A stretch of DNA of 64,000 bases from Microbacterium gallinarum (GCF_014837165.1 NZ_JACSPM010000005.1:1-64000); one strand, 5' to 3'. Numbered from the stretch's first letter, positions 1 through 8,726 are shown. Notes: generated by a model not told the origin, from the sequence alone. Numbers and translations are program-made.

Positions 1-98
1 TTCAGGCGACGCAGGATGTCGCCGATCTCCTCGCGACCGCTGTCGAGCTTGCCCGACATCGCTTCCATCTCGCCGTAAGAAGCCTTGAAATCCGCCAT
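1..98 (-). CDS. WXG100-family protein, 5' end only (paralogue of 3843-4130)
   Basis: Only the first 32 codons are inside the window; the gene runs off the left edge. The encoded N-terminus (MADFKASYGEMEAMSGKLD) is the same as that of the complete WXG100 gene at 3843-4130. Bases 1-112 match 4033-4144 with one silent difference that I can see, at position 78. An ATG six bases upstream (102-104) is possible, but AAGGGA sits at proper distance from the ATG at 96-98. WXG100 proteins are small helical-hairpin substrates of type VII secretion. The promoter organisation upstream is also duplicated, so this looks like the head of a second secretion cassette lying outside the window. Confidence 0.85.
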   Translation of the reverse strand, partial: MADFKASYGEMEAMSGKLDSGREEIGDILRRL

Positions 99-142
99 CG
101 TCATTCCCTTCGTCCGTGGACCGGGTCCGGCCCGGTGACTCC

Positions 143-190
143 ACGCTAACCCGGGACCGCCGGAGTGCCCATGGGGACCATTCCCCATGG
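143..190 (-). promoter_or_regulatory. Promoter and palindromic operator of the left WXG100 gene
   Basis: On the minus strand a -10 box TAGCGT (143-148) lies 17 bp from a -35-like TGGGCA (166-171). Touching the -35 is a palindrome, ATGGGGA-N4-TCCCCAT at 171-188, with arms extending to 9 bp (169-177 and 182-190). The same arrangement at the same spacing occurs upstream of the second WXG100 gene, which argues for a shared regulator. Promoter and operator roles are inferred. Confidence 0.5.
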
Positions 191-203
191 CGGACGTCGG
201 GCG

Positions 204-818
204 CTATTGCGCCAGGTGCCGCACCGCGTCGGTTACGGCGTCGTCGTCCGTCAGCAGCTCGATGCGCTCGAAGAGGTCGATCATCGGCTGCTGCATGATC
301 GCGAGGGTGACGAGGTCCTCGTCGACGGCGTTGAGGACGAAGAGGAGATCGGATGCCGCGGCCACGGTGCGGATGCTGCCGGCGACGCCCTGCGCGGTCT
401 CCGGATCAGCAGCGACGTCCGACAGGCGCACGGTCGCCGCCGACTGCACGACGGTGCCGAAGCGCTCGGAGGCATGCGAGGCGATCTGCGGCGCCGTCGG
501 CGAGTCGATGCCCAGCATCGCGACCTCCTCGAGGTCGACGTCGGCCGGGGCCTCGCCGTACACGCTGAGGAAGGCCACCCCCATCGTGCGGCCGTCCTCG
601 GGAGCGAACCACAGCACGTGGTCGACGTCCTGCGGGCGATCGGAGGCGACGTTGAAGGCGGCACGCTCGAAAGCGGCGCGGCGCTCGGGATCGTCGGGGA
701 TGGCGGCGTCCGCGATCGCCGCGGACCAGGCCGCGGCATCCGCCCACTCGAGATACGGGAAGGCCGGCGGCACGCCGATCCACTCGCGGTCGTCGAGATC
801 GATCACGTAGTCCGTCAT
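204..818 (-). CDS. Hypothetical protein of type VII cassette (204 aa)
   Basis: This is a soluble, acidic protein with no signal peptide or membrane segment, which I do not recognise. Its start ATG overlaps the stop of the preceding gene (ATGA at 815-818). It is therefore the last gene of a chain that begins with the WXG100 gene and passes through four overlapping or closely spaced genes. The sequence is a mixed alpha/beta pattern with an Asp/Glu-rich N-terminus. By position it could be an immunity protein, chaperone or adaptor for the 450-residue substrate candidate. Nothing in the sequence decides between these. Confidence 0.7.
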   Translation of the reverse strand: MTDYVIDLDDREWIGVPPAFPYLEWADAAAWSAAIADAAIPDDPERRAAFERAAFNVASDRPQDVDHVLWFAPEDGRTMGVAFLSVYGEAPADVDLEEVAMLGIDSPTAPQIASHASERFGTVVQSAATVRLSDVAADPETAQGVAGSIRTVAAASDLLFVLNAVDEDLVTLAIMQQPMIDLFERIELLTDDDAVTDAVRHLAQ

Positions 819-1405
819 GCGGGCCGGCCCCACTCGAACGTGCCGATGATCCCGTGCCCGAGCGTCTCGAGCGAGCGGTCGGGCTCCTCGCCGCGATCCT
901 CGGTGAGGACCGTGTAGGCGTACAGCAGGTGCAGGGCTCCGGCGTCGTCGGGCCGCGGGATCATGTAGTGGAGGGTGACGGATGCCGCGGCATCCTGCCC
1001 CTCCAGCTGGTCGGCGCGGTCGTACCAGCGGTACCAGCGGGCGCCCGTCGCGTCGACCTCTTCGACGGCGGCGTCGCCGGCCCGGTCGGCCACCGCCCGT
1101 GCGAGGCCACCGGGCGCGAACCGCACCGGCACGACCGTGAGCGAGGCCGGGAGGACGGAGTCGTCCATCGTGACGACGGGCAGGTGCACGCCGAGCGCGC
1201 GCCGCCGGCGGAGACCCTCGAACATCCGGTGGATGTGCTGGCGGATCGCGAGCGCCACGTCGGCGCGGCCGGCGTCGCGGGCGCCGCGGGTCGCCAGCTC
1301 GGTGAGCTCGCGCTCACTCTCGACGTCGGTGCGGAACTCCCGCCAGCCGGGCGGGAACAGCATCGAGAACCCGAGTCCGGACGGCGGTGCGGTCGGTGTG
1401 CTCAC
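815..1405 (-). CDS. Hypothetical protein of type VII cassette (196 aa), possibly LpqN/Mog1-like
   Basis: The GTG start at 1405 overlaps the upstream stop (GTGA), and the stop overlaps the next start (ATGA), so it is translationally coupled on both sides. The N-terminus contains the pattern LGFSMLFPPGWREF. This resembles the opening strand of LpqN/Mog1-type alpha/beta proteins, but the match is weak and I treat it only as a hint. No signal peptide or transmembrane helix is visible. Its place between a membrane protein and another soluble protein behind a putative secreted substrate suggests an accessory, chaperone or immunity role. Confidence 0.65.
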   Translation of the reverse strand: MSTPTAPPSGLGFSMLFPPGWREFRTDVESERELTELATRGARDAGRADVALAIRQHIHRMFEGLRRRRALGVHLPVVTMDDSVLPASLTVVPVRFAPGGLARAVADRAGDAAVEEVDATGARWYRWYDRADQLEGQDAAASVTLHYMIPRPDDAGALHLLYAYTVLTEDRGEEPDRSLETLGHGIIGTFEWGRPA

Positions 1406-2112
1406 GCGTCGTCTCCGGGCTGGTCGTCGGTGGCGCCGGACGGCCGCTCCGACGCCTTCGGGGAGGCGGCGGCCGCGGCGGCCTGACGGGCGCGCAGGTC
1501 GGCGAGGTCGGCCTCGAGGGTGGCGCGCGCCTTCTTGTCGTAGCGCGCCCTGCGCCGCAGTTCGACCTCCTCGAGGAAGAACGCGTCGCGCTGGACGGGG
1601 GCGACCGGCGAAGCCGGCAGCGTCACGCGGCGGATGATCAGCACGATCGCGCCGATCAGCGCGAGGGGGGCGCCGAGCCAGTGCCATCCCATCGTGCGAT
1701 CCCCGTCGGGGATGCCGCCCGGCTCGGGGTACACCCACGACAGCAGGATCGGCAGGAGGAGGAAGACCGTGAGCGCGTAGACGATCGTGTTGGTCAGCAG
1801 CGCCTTGTGCCGGGCGTCCACGACCTTCCACAGCAGAACGGCGGTCAGCAGCGGGGCCAGCGCGACCGGGACCGTCAGCCAGCTGGGCAGCGGGATGAGC
1901 GGGAACGGCACATCGGAGTCCCACGCGGACGTGCCGTCGACGGGGTTGGGGATGCCCGATACGAAGATGTTCACGATCGTGACGACGATGAAGACCGCCG
2001 ACGCGATGAGGCCGATGCTCATCGGCATCCAGCGCGGGCCGATGCTGCGCTCGCGCGCAGCGTCGGCTTCGTCGCCGATGGCGTAGGCGAAGGGCGAGTG
2101 CGGCGGGGTCAC
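1402..2112 (-). CDS. Four-helix membrane protein of type VII cassette (236 aa)
   Basis: The GTG start at 2112 overlaps the stop of the 450-residue gene (GTGA). About four hydrophobic segments are visible: near residues 25-50, 70-95, 105-130 and 145-165. They are followed by a charged, Ala-rich cytosolic tail with coiled-coil character (about 185-225, EADLADLRARQAAAA). No enzymatic motif is visible. Membrane proteins directly downstream of a membrane-active toxin are often immunity proteins, and the product of the upstream gene has a long hydrophobic hairpin. Immunity is therefore a reasonable but unproven guess. Confidence 0.7.
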   Translation of the reverse strand: MTPPHSPFAYAIGDEADAARERSIGPRWMPMSIGLIASAVFIVVTIVNIFVSGIPNPVDGTSAWDSDVPFPLIPLPSWLTVPVALAPLLTAVLLWKVVDARHKALLTNTIVYALTVFLLLPILLSWVYPEPGGIPDGDRTMGWHWLGAPLALIGAIVLIIRRVTLPASPVAPVQRDAFFLEEVELRRRARYDKKARATLEADLADLRARQAAAAAASPKASERPSGATDDQPGDDA

Positions 2113-3461
2113 GACACGAGGCTCGCTCTCCAGCCGCTGTAGCGTTCGGAGTTCTGCGTGGCCATGAAGTCGGAGTTTACAATCCACGTGACCGACGACT
2201 CGAAGACGGAGGCGGTCTGCGCGAACTGAGACGGCGCGAACGACGCGACCTCGGCGGAGTTGGCCCACGCGACAGCGTCGTCGCCCACGCGCGAGCCGTT
2301 GCGCAGCAGGAAGTTCGAGAAGCTCGTGACCGGGTTGTGCCCGCCGCGCCACAGGTTCATCACCGGGCGGTCGATGAAGAAGTCGCGCATCGAGAAGCGC
2401 GAGAGCAGCGCCGACGACCGCATGCCGGACCGCACGGCGTAGTACGCATTGCGTGTGCCCGCCCACGCGTTGTTCCCGAGGCCTGCCAGCCGCGAGAACG
2501 GCCCGCCCGACATCGGCGCGTAGCCGAAGCGGGGGAAGGTCGACCGCACGGACGCGCGCATGATGCCGCGACCTGCCGAGAACGTGGCCGAGACCCCCCG
2601 CAGCGCGGCGATGCCGCCCCTCGCCCCCGTGATGAGCGGTCGGGCGAACGGGATGACGCCGATGATCGACAGCGTCAGATCGAGCCAGTTGCCTCTGCCC
2701 TTGGCGTACTTGAGCACGTTGATCGCGACCATGACGAGGGCGATCACCGCGCCGATGGCGGCGATGGCCAGCGCGATGGGACCGGTCACGAAGATCGCGA
2801 CCACCGCGAGGCCGACCGCGATCCAGCCCAGGACCGGCAGCAGGTCCTCGCCCCACGCGTCGTTGTTATCGGCCGCGTCGAAGGCGTCCTCGATCCCGTC
2901 GACCGCGTCGTCGTAGGCGTCCGACCAGGTCGAGAACTTGCGGTCGAACGTGCCCCACAGTGACGCGAGCCTGCTCTCGGCGTTCTCCCGGGCCGTCTCG
3001 GCGCTGGTCTGCGCGTCGAGCGCGGCCTGCTTCTGCGAATCGGAGACGTCGTCCTCCCACGGCATCTCGTAGCGGTGGTCGCGCACGAGCCGGTCGGCGT
3101 CGGCCTCCTCCGTCCGGGCCGTCGCCAGGTCGCGATGGGCGTCTTCGATCTGCGGGATGAGCGGGTGGATCCCGGTCTGCGCCGTGTCGAGCTCGACGGC
3201 GTACGTCTTCAGCACCGCGCCGGTGCGCTCGTACCGCGTCGCGGCCTTCTCGAGGTCGGGATACGTCTCGCCGGCGACCTCGCGGACGGCGTCGACGGAC
3301 TCGGCGATCTGCCGCGTGCCCTCGCTGATCCGCTTGAGCTGCGTCGCCGTGCGGCGCATGACTGCGCCCGCGTCGACGAGATCCTGGCCGTAGCGGCGCA
3401 CGTCGCCGGGGTTGCCCTCCAGACGGCGCAGCAGGTTGTTCTCGGGGGAACGGAGTGTCAT
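2109..3461 (-). CDS. Putative type VII secreted large substrate with membrane hairpin (450 aa)
   Basis: The N-terminal ~190 residues are helical and charged (GNPGDVRRYGQDLVDAGAVM, then heptad-like helices). This is the pattern of WXG/LXG-like targeting regions placed in front of effector domains. Residues about 205-255 form a long hydrophobic hairpin (LPVLGWIAVGLAVVAIFVTG and a second stretch). The C-terminal ~190 residues are Gly/Arg/aromatic-rich and match no toxin family I recognise. The ATG at 3459-3461 has a GAGGA ribosome site. The gene follows a WXG-like partner by 7 bp and overlaps a membrane protein gene downstream. A secreted effector is inferred from architecture and position; a structural component is the alternative. 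Confidence 0.65.
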   Translation of the reverse strand: MTLRSPENNLLRRLEGNPGDVRRYGQDLVDAGAVMRRTATQLKRISEGTRQIAESVDAVREVAGETYPDLEKAATRYERTGAVLKTYAVELDTAQTGIHPLIPQIEDAHRDLATARTEEADADRLVRDHRYEMPWEDDVSDSQKQAALDAQTSAETARENAESRLASLWGTFDRKFSTWSDAYDDAVDGIEDAFDAADNNDAWGEDLLPVLGWIAVGLAVVAIFVTGPIALAIAAIGAVIALVMVAINVLKYAKGRGNWLDLTLSIIGVIPFARPLITGARGGIAALRGVSATFSAGRGIMRASVRSTFPRFGYAPMSGGPFSRLAGLGNNAWAGTRNAYYAVRSGMRSSALLSRFSMRDFFIDRPVMNLWRGGHNPVTSFSNFLLRNGSRVGDDAVAWANSAEVASFAPSQFAQTASVFESSVTWIVNSDFMATQNSERYSGWRASLVS

Positions 3462-3468
3462 CGTGTCC

Positions 3469-3783
3469 TCACACCGCGTTGTCGGGGGCCGACGACTGCA
3501 TCGCGGCGGCGGCCTCGGCGTCCCAGTTCTGCCACCCGTCGATGACGTCCTGGAGGTGCTTGCGGATCTGGTCGAGGTTGTCCTTCAACTCGCCGCGCGT
3601 GTTGTTCCAGTCGTCCTCGAAGTCGTTCGCCTTGCCGTGGAGCGAGCCGCGGCCGTCGGGGCGGCCGATCGCCTCGGCGATGCCGTCGGCGACGCCGGTC
3701 GCGGAGTCGAACTCGCCGATCGATGCGTCGAGCCCGGCGAGGACCTCGTCGAGCTCCTGCATGTTGAGGTAGATGTCTGGCAC
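3469..3783 (-). CDS. WXG100-like small partner protein (104 aa)
   Basis: This is a small, acidic, all-helical protein with a central turn containing tryptophans (DDWNN near residue 59) and a second WQNWD near 84. It fits a WXG100-like helical hairpin with a variant turn. It starts with GTG at 3783, preceded by G-rich sequence, and ends 7 bp before the 450-residue gene. Its immediate placement makes it the likely heterodimer partner or targeting factor of that large substrate. The canonical W-x-G triplet is not present, so family membership is tentative while association with the system is well supported by context. Confidence 0.75.
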   Translation of the reverse strand: MPDIYLNMQELDEVLAGLDASIGEFDSATGVADGIAEAIGRPDGRGSLHGKANDFEDDWNNTRGELKDNLDQIRKHLQDVIDGWQNWDAEAAAAMQSSAPDNAV

Positions 3784-3803
3784 TTCTTCGCCCCCCGCAT
3801 GGC

Positions 3804-3834
3804 GCGGCGGGGCGGCCGAGGGCCGCCGCCGCCG
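3804..3834 (-). terminator. Intercistronic hairpin after the WXG100 gene
   Basis: A GC-only inverted repeat (GCGGCGG...GGCC, short loop, GGCC...CCGCCGC) fills the gap between the WXG100 stop and the next start. There is no clear U-tract, so it is more likely a 3'-stabilising or partly terminating hairpin. That would let the abundant small substrate be made in excess over the downstream genes. Confidence 0.45.
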
Positions 3835-3842
3835 CGAAGTCG

Positions 3843-4130
3843 TCAGTTGCCGGCGAGTGCCTGGTCGGTGTCCTTGATCGCCTGCTGCATCTTGCGCAGC
3901 GACTCACCCATGTCAGCGATGCCCTCGATGGCCTTCTCCAGACCCGTGGTCAGCTCGGTGTAGCCCTCGCCGAACTTGCCCGACGCGTGCTGCGTCTTGA
4001 AGTCGTCGCCGAGCAGACGGTCCACATCGCTCTTCAGGCGACGCAGGATGTCGCCGATCTCCTCGCGACCGCTGTCGAGCTTGCCCGACATCGCTTCCAT
4101 CTCGCCGTAGGAAGCCTTGAAATCCGCCAT
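3843..4130 (-). CDS. WXG100-family type VII substrate (95 aa)
   Basis: The protein is 95 residues, all helical, with the typical size of ESAT-6/CFP-10-like proteins. The W-x-G turn is replaced here by a GDDFKTQHASGKFG region around residues 41-54. I chose the ATG at 4128-4130 because AAGGGA lies six bases upstream; a second ATG at 4134-4136 would add two residues (MT). The N-terminus is identical to that of the partial gene at 1-98. The gene heads the substrate cassette 109 bp downstream of the EssC-like ATPase gene and has its own promoter with a palindromic operator. It is probably exported by that ATPase. Confidence 0.85.
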   Translation of the reverse strand: MADFKASYGEMEAMSGKLDSGREEIGDILRRLKSDVDRLLGDDFKTQHASGKFGEGYTELTTGLEKAIEGIADMGESLRKMQQAIKDTDQALAGN

Positions 4131-4172
4131 CGTCATTCCCTTCGAAACCTCGGACCGCTCTGGCCCCACGTC

Positions 4173-4219
4173 AGGCTAACCGAGCGGGTGAGCGCTTCCC
4201 AATGGGGATCATTCCCCAT
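4173..4219 (-). promoter_or_regulatory. Promoter and palindromic operator of the WXG100 gene
   Basis: The minus strand shows a -10 box TAGCCT (4173-4178), a 17-bp spacer and a -35-like TGGGAA (4196-4201). Immediately upstream is the palindrome ATGGGGA-N4-TCCCCAT (4202-4219). The layout duplicates that at 143-190, although the flanking bases have diverged. Conservation of the palindrome against that background suggests it is a functional operator. Confidence 0.55.
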
Positions 4220-4238
4220 CCGCGGCATCCGCTCGTCT

Positions 4239-7200
4239 CTACTCCGCGACCAGCGGCAGCTGGACCGTGACGACCTGCCCGTTCTCGACGAAGAGGCCGC
4301 GGCCGACGGGGAACTCGTGCCGCTGCACCTTCGGGAAGGGGACCTTGAACAGCGAGTCGCCGTCGTACGTCTCGGGCCGCAGGGCGATGCCGTGGCGTCC
4401 GCCCTTGAGCTCGCCGATCAGGCCGTAGCCGCTGCTCAGCTGCGACACGTCGCCATCGGCCACGAGGAAGTGGTCACTGCGGTTGATCGCCTGGAAGAGC
4501 TCCTTGAGCGGGCGCTCGGCGTCGGTGTCGCCGTACTCGGTGATGTTCTCGACGACGACCGCGATCCGCTTCGAGGTCGACTCGTCGGCAACGACGTCCT
4601 TGAGCTCCTTCGCGAGCGCGCGCACGTCTTCGATGGCCGACACCGCCTGCCGCCACGGACGGTAGTCGCGCAGTGCGGCGCGACGCCCGCCGACGTGGAA
4701 GAGCTCGACATCGGGATCGAAGCGCTCCAGCGACGAGACGATGCCGCGCAGGGCGGTGGTCTTGCCGCTCTGCGGCGGCCCCGCGACGACGAACGTGCCG
4801 ACGGGCTCGAAGCCCTTGGGGCCGAGGGTGTCGTCGCCGATGCCGAGCGCGGGGAACTCCCCCACGCGCGCCGGCAGCTCGGCGACGTCGAGCTCGACCG
4901 GGAGCGACCCGATGTTCTTCGCCTCGACGGCGCCCGCCGCCCGCAGCGCCGCGGCGAAGGCCTCGGCGGCGGTGTTCTGCTCGGCGACGTTGGTCGTGCC
5001 GCCGATGACGGCGACCTGGGTCTCGAGGCCGTCGACGATCGCACGGCCGGGCACGCTGCGCTCGTTGAGGACGTCTTTCGCGACGCCGAGGATCGAGTAC
5101 GCGCCCTCGTCGGACATGCGCAGCACGATCCGCTTGGTGACGTTCGCGCTCACCGCGGTCGGCACGGCGCCGTAGCGGTCGGCTGTCGCGACGACGTGCA
5201 CGCCGAGCGGGCGGCCCTCGCCGAGGAGGCGCATGAAGATGCCGTAGAACGGCGCGCGCGTCGACGACGTCTCCCAGTCCTGCTTGAAGACGCCGAACCC
5301 GTCGAGCAGCAGGATGATGCGGGGCTCGGCGGCGTCGCCGGTGATCTGCCGGTACTCGGTGAGGGTGGCGGCGTTGACGTCGGAGTACCGCTTCGCGCGG
5401 TCGTCGAGCACGCCTCGCAGAGTGCGCAGCAGGCGCTGAACGCGCTCGACGTCGTCGCCCGAGACGATCGACCCGACGTGGGGCATGATCTCCATCGAGC
5501 GCAGCGCGCCGGTGCCGAAGTCGATGCCGTACACGGCGACACGTCCGAGGTCGGGCCGTGCGCCAGCCGCGATGCCGATCGTGCGCAGCGCGGCGCTCTT
5601 GCCCGCGCCGCTCGTGCCGTAGACGAGCATGTGGCCGTCGGTGTCGGGCTGGAAGTAGACCGCCTCCTGCAGCTGCCGCTGCGGGATGTCGGCGAGGCCG
5701 ATCGGGATGCGCTGGTCACCCTCGAGCGGCAGATCGCGCAGATCGATCGTGCCGGCGAGGTCGTCGAGCCACGGACGGCGCGGGGCGGGGATGCCCGCCT
5801 CGGCAGCCGCGGCCACGAGGTTCGCGACGAGGCGCTTCTGGTCGTTGGGACCGAGGTCCTCGTCGTGGGTGTCGGACTCGCTGTCGCCCTCGGCCTCCCA
5901 TAGGGTGACCGAGCCGAAGCGCAGCTCGGCGACCCGCACCTGGGCGCGATCGGGCTCTTCCGCGGTCCAGCCGCCGGCGTACCCGGACTGGAACGGCACC
6001 AGGCGACCGGGGCCGGTCTTGGCGATGCCGCGGCCCGGGATCGACGGGTCGAACGTCGAGGCGACCGGGTCGCCCACGACGTCGTTCGAATCGGCGGCGT
6101 CGGCCATCCGCAGCGCGACGCGGAGGTTCGTGTTGGCGCGCAGGTTGTCCTTGATGACCCCCGCAGGGCGTTGCGTCGCCATGATCAGGTGGATGCCGAG
6201 CGATCGGCCGCGCTGGGCGATGTCGACGACGCCGTCGACGAACTCCGGCACCTCGGTCGCGAGCGCGGCGAATTCGTCGATGACGAGCACGAGCGCGGGC
6301 GGGGTCTCGGGGTCCTGGCGCTTCTCGAGTTCGAGGAGGTCCTTCGCCTTCTTGCGGTTGAAGAGGTGCTCGCGGTGGTGCAGCTCGGCGCGCAGGCTGG
6401 TGAGCGCGCGCCGCACGAGGTGCGGGCTCAGATCGGTCACGAGACCGACCGTGTGCGGCAGCTCGACGCAGTCGGCGAACGCCGACCCGCCCTTGTAGTC
6501 GACGAAGAGGAACGTCACCCGGTCGGGGCTGTACTCCGCTGCCATGCCGAGCACCCAGGCCTGCAGGAACTCCGACTTGCCCGAGCCGGTGGTGCCGCCC
6601 ACGAGTGCGTGCGGCCCCTGGGTGCGCAGGTCGAGCGACATCGCGTCCGGGCTCCCCTGCCCGACGTACGCCTTCAGCGTTCCGGCACGCTTGAGCCGCG
6701 GACGCGGGCCGCGCGCGCGGTCGATGACCGAGTTGTTCTGACGCCACCGCTCGACCGCCGCCTGCGGCTCGGCCGCCATGTCGGTGCCGATGAGGCGCAG
6801 CAGCGACACGCTGTTCGGCAGGTCTGACGAGTCGGCCGCGACGGAACTCGAGTCGACGACAGGCGCCAGGCGCTTGGCGAAGATCTCCGCGTACTCGCGC
6901 GAGACGCCCTCGATCGCGACCTTCTGAGCGCGATCGCCCGCGCGCACCCAGCCGACGGTGGCCTCGTCGAGGCCGTCGCTCACGTCGATGAACGTGCGAC
7001 ACGACGCCGGCAGCGACTCGACGGTGGGAGCGACGAAGACGGTGTAGACGCCGGCATCCGGTCCCCGCTCGATCACCTGGGTGAGGCGCGGACGGTCGAC
7101 GGGCGCGTCGTGCGTGACGAACAGCACGAGCGAGACGTCGCCGGCGGCCGACCCGCCTCCGCCGCGCTGCTCGCCGACGTGCTTGCCCAGGGCCATCGAG

Positions 7201-8726
7201 ACCTCGCTCGCGGCGAGCGGGCCGCGGTGCGTCGCCGACCCCGACAGGCGCTCGAGGATCGCCTCCTCGAGTCCGTTGAGCAGTGCGGTGCCGGCGGACT
7301 GGCTGTCGGCGAGCGCCATCTCGGCGAACGGCGAGCGCGGGCTGGTGGTGTGGGGCAGCCACTTCATCCACTCCATGTCGCCGGTCCAGCCCGGGTCGAC
7401 GATGGCGGCGGTGACCACCTCGTTTGGGGCGTGGAGCCCGAACAGCTGCACCCCGAGGCCCCGCACGACGTCGGCGGCGAGCTCGCGGGGTCCTGCGATG
7501 CCGATGGCGCCGGCGGACGGCAGCAGCTCGATGACGGGCACGTCGTCGATGTGCGCGAACCGGTCGCGGAGCCTGCGCACCTGCTGCGAGTACTGCGCGA
7601 TGCCGCGCTGGTCGTTCGCCTCCTGGATGGTGTTGCGGCTGTGTCCCGCGCCGACGCCGAGGCGCAGCCCGAGGAAGTTCCAGTGCTCCGGCCGCCGCGT
7701 CCACAGCATCGGCCCGAGCGCCATGGCGTTCTCGTACACGGTCGCCGTCGCGGGCGCCTCGGCCCGCCGGCGCTCGCGCTCGACGATCTCTTCCAGCTCG
7801 AGCTGCTCCTCGAGCTCGTCGAGCTGCGTCTCGAACGTCTCGATCTCGAGCTGGAGCTTCTTGCCCTGCTGCGTGCGCTGGCCGATGAAGTTGCCGAGCA
7901 TCATGAGCGGGGCCATCGCGACGATCAGGAGCGAGGTGGGGCGCTGCGTGACGGCGAACATCGCGAGCCCGAGCAGCACCGGGGCCATGATCATCGGCCA
8001 CGGGAAGATGCGCGGGTCGGCCTCGTTGGGGATGATCGGATGCCGGAACTCCTGGCCCGCGTAGCGGTCCTCCACGCGCGGCGAGCGATTGAACATGAGC
8101 GCGCCGCCGCGCTCCAGCACGAGCGACGCGTCGGTCTCGACGCGCGGCACCAGCGAGAACGACACCTCGGTCGCGCCGATCGTGATCTTCTGGCCCGGGA
8201 TGACCCGGACGCGCTGCACGAGGCCGCCGTCGACGATGAGGCCGTTGGCGGAGTTCAGGTCGACGAGCTCGATGGACTGGTCGACCTCGACGCGCGCGTG
8301 GCGCTTCGAGACGAGCGGATCGTCCAGCAGCACCTGCGCGGGAGCGACGCGGCCGATCACCGTCGAGCCCGCCGGGAGGGGGATCGTTCGACCGGCGTCG
8401 GGGCCGCTGTGGATGCGCATCACGGCCGCGGTCACCGCGCCGTCGGCGCCGGCCCCGTGGACGGCGGGCACGACGGAGGCGTCGAAGCCCGAGCCGATGG
8501 GCGCGTCGGCGATCGACGCGGACGGGTCGAGGTGGACAGGGCGACCCGCCGGCGAGGCGACGAGCAGCGTGGGCACGTCGCTCGCGTTCACGCCGCCCGG
8601 CGCGGCGAGCGCGTCACCCTCGGCGAGGGCGCGCGCCACATCCTGCACGGTCGCCGTCGAATCGGCGGTCACGAGCACGTCGACGGTGGATCCGACGCCT
8701 CGACGCAGACCCAGCTTCAGCTTCAC
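4239..8726 (-). CDS. EssC/EccC-like type VII secretion ATPase (FHA-TM-FtsK/SpoIIIE x3, 1495 aa)
   Basis: This is the motor of the secretion system. An FHA domain lies near residues 105-195 (GR, SKRHARVEV, NSANG). A two-helix membrane segment follows at about 240-275. Three P-loop ATPase modules come next, with Walker A motifs GGTTGSGKSE (about 708), YGTSGAGKSA (about 1035) and AGPPQSGKT (about 1311). The first module has Walker B LVLVIDEFAAL and the second IILLLDGFG. Length and order match firmicute EssC better than split actinobacterial EccCa/EccCb. The start is GTG at 8726, overlapping the stop of the RDD-FHA gene (GTGA). In this family the C-terminal modules recognise WXG100 substrates, which are encoded next door. 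Confidence 0.93.
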   Translation of the reverse strand: MKLKLGLRRGVGSTVDVLVTADSTATVQDVARALAEGDALAAPGGVNASDVPTLLVASPAGRPVHLDPSASIADAPIGSGFDASVVPAVHGAGADGAVTAAVMRIHSGPDAGRTIPLPAGSTVIGRVAPAQVLLDDPLVSKRHARVEVDQSIELVDLNSANGLIVDGGLVQRVRVIPGQKITIGATEVSFSLVPRVETDASLVLERGGALMFNRSPRVEDRYAGQEFRHPIIPNEADPRIFPWPMIMAPVLLGLAMFAVTQRPTSLLIVAMAPLMMLGNFIGQRTQQGKKLQLEIETFETQLDELEEQLELEEIVERERRRAEAPATATVYENAMALGPMLWTRRPEHWNFLGLRLGVGAGHSRNTIQEANDQRGIAQYSQQVRRLRDRFAHIDDVPVIELLPSAGAIGIAGPRELAADVVRGLGVQLFGLHAPNEVVTAAIVDPGWTGDMEWMKWLPHTTSPRSPFAEMALADSQSAGTALLNGLEEAILERLSGSATHRGPLAASEVSMALGKHVGEQRGGGGSAAGDVSLVLFVTHDAPVDRPRLTQVIERGPDAGVYTVFVAPTVESLPASCRTFIDVSDGLDEATVGWVRAGDRAQKVAIEGVSREYAEIFAKRLAPVVDSSSVAADSSDLPNSVSLLRLIGTDMAAEPQAAVERWRQNNSVIDRARGPRPRLKRAGTLKAYVGQGSPDAMSLDLRTQGPHALVGGTTGSGKSEFLQAWVLGMAAEYSPDRVTFLFVDYKGGSAFADCVELPHTVGLVTDLSPHLVRRALTSLRAELHHREHLFNRKKAKDLLELEKRQDPETPPALVLVIDEFAALATEVPEFVDGVVDIAQRGRSLGIHLIMATQRPAGVIKDNLRANTNLRVALRMADAADSNDVVGDPVASTFDPSIPGRGIAKTGPGRLVPFQSGYAGGWTAEEPDRAQVRVAELRFGSVTLWEAEGDSESDTHDEDLGPNDQKRLVANLVAAAAEAGIPAPRRPWLDDLAGTIDLRDLPLEGDQRIPIGLADIPQRQLQEAVYFQPDTDGHMLVYGTSGAGKSAALRTIGIAAGARPDLGRVAVYGIDFGTGALRSMEIMPHVGSIVSGDDVERVQRLLRTLRGVLDDRAKRYSDVNAATLTEYRQITGDAAEPRIILLLDGFGVFKQDWETSSTRAPFYGIFMRLLGEGRPLGVHVVATADRYGAVPTAVSANVTKRIVLRMSDEGAYSILGVAKDVLNERSVPGRAIVDGLETQVAVIGGTTNVAEQNTAAEAFAAALRAAGAVEAKNIGSLPVELDVAELPARVGEFPALGIGDDTLGPKGFEPVGTFVVAGPPQSGKTTALRGIVSSLERFDPDVELFHVGGRRAALRDYRPWRQAVSAIEDVRALAKELKDVVADESTSKRIAVVVENITEYGDTDAERPLKELFQAINRSDHFLVADGDVSQLSSGYGLIGELKGGRHGIALRPETYDGDSLFKVPFPKVQRHEFPVGRGLFVENGQVVTVQLPLVAE

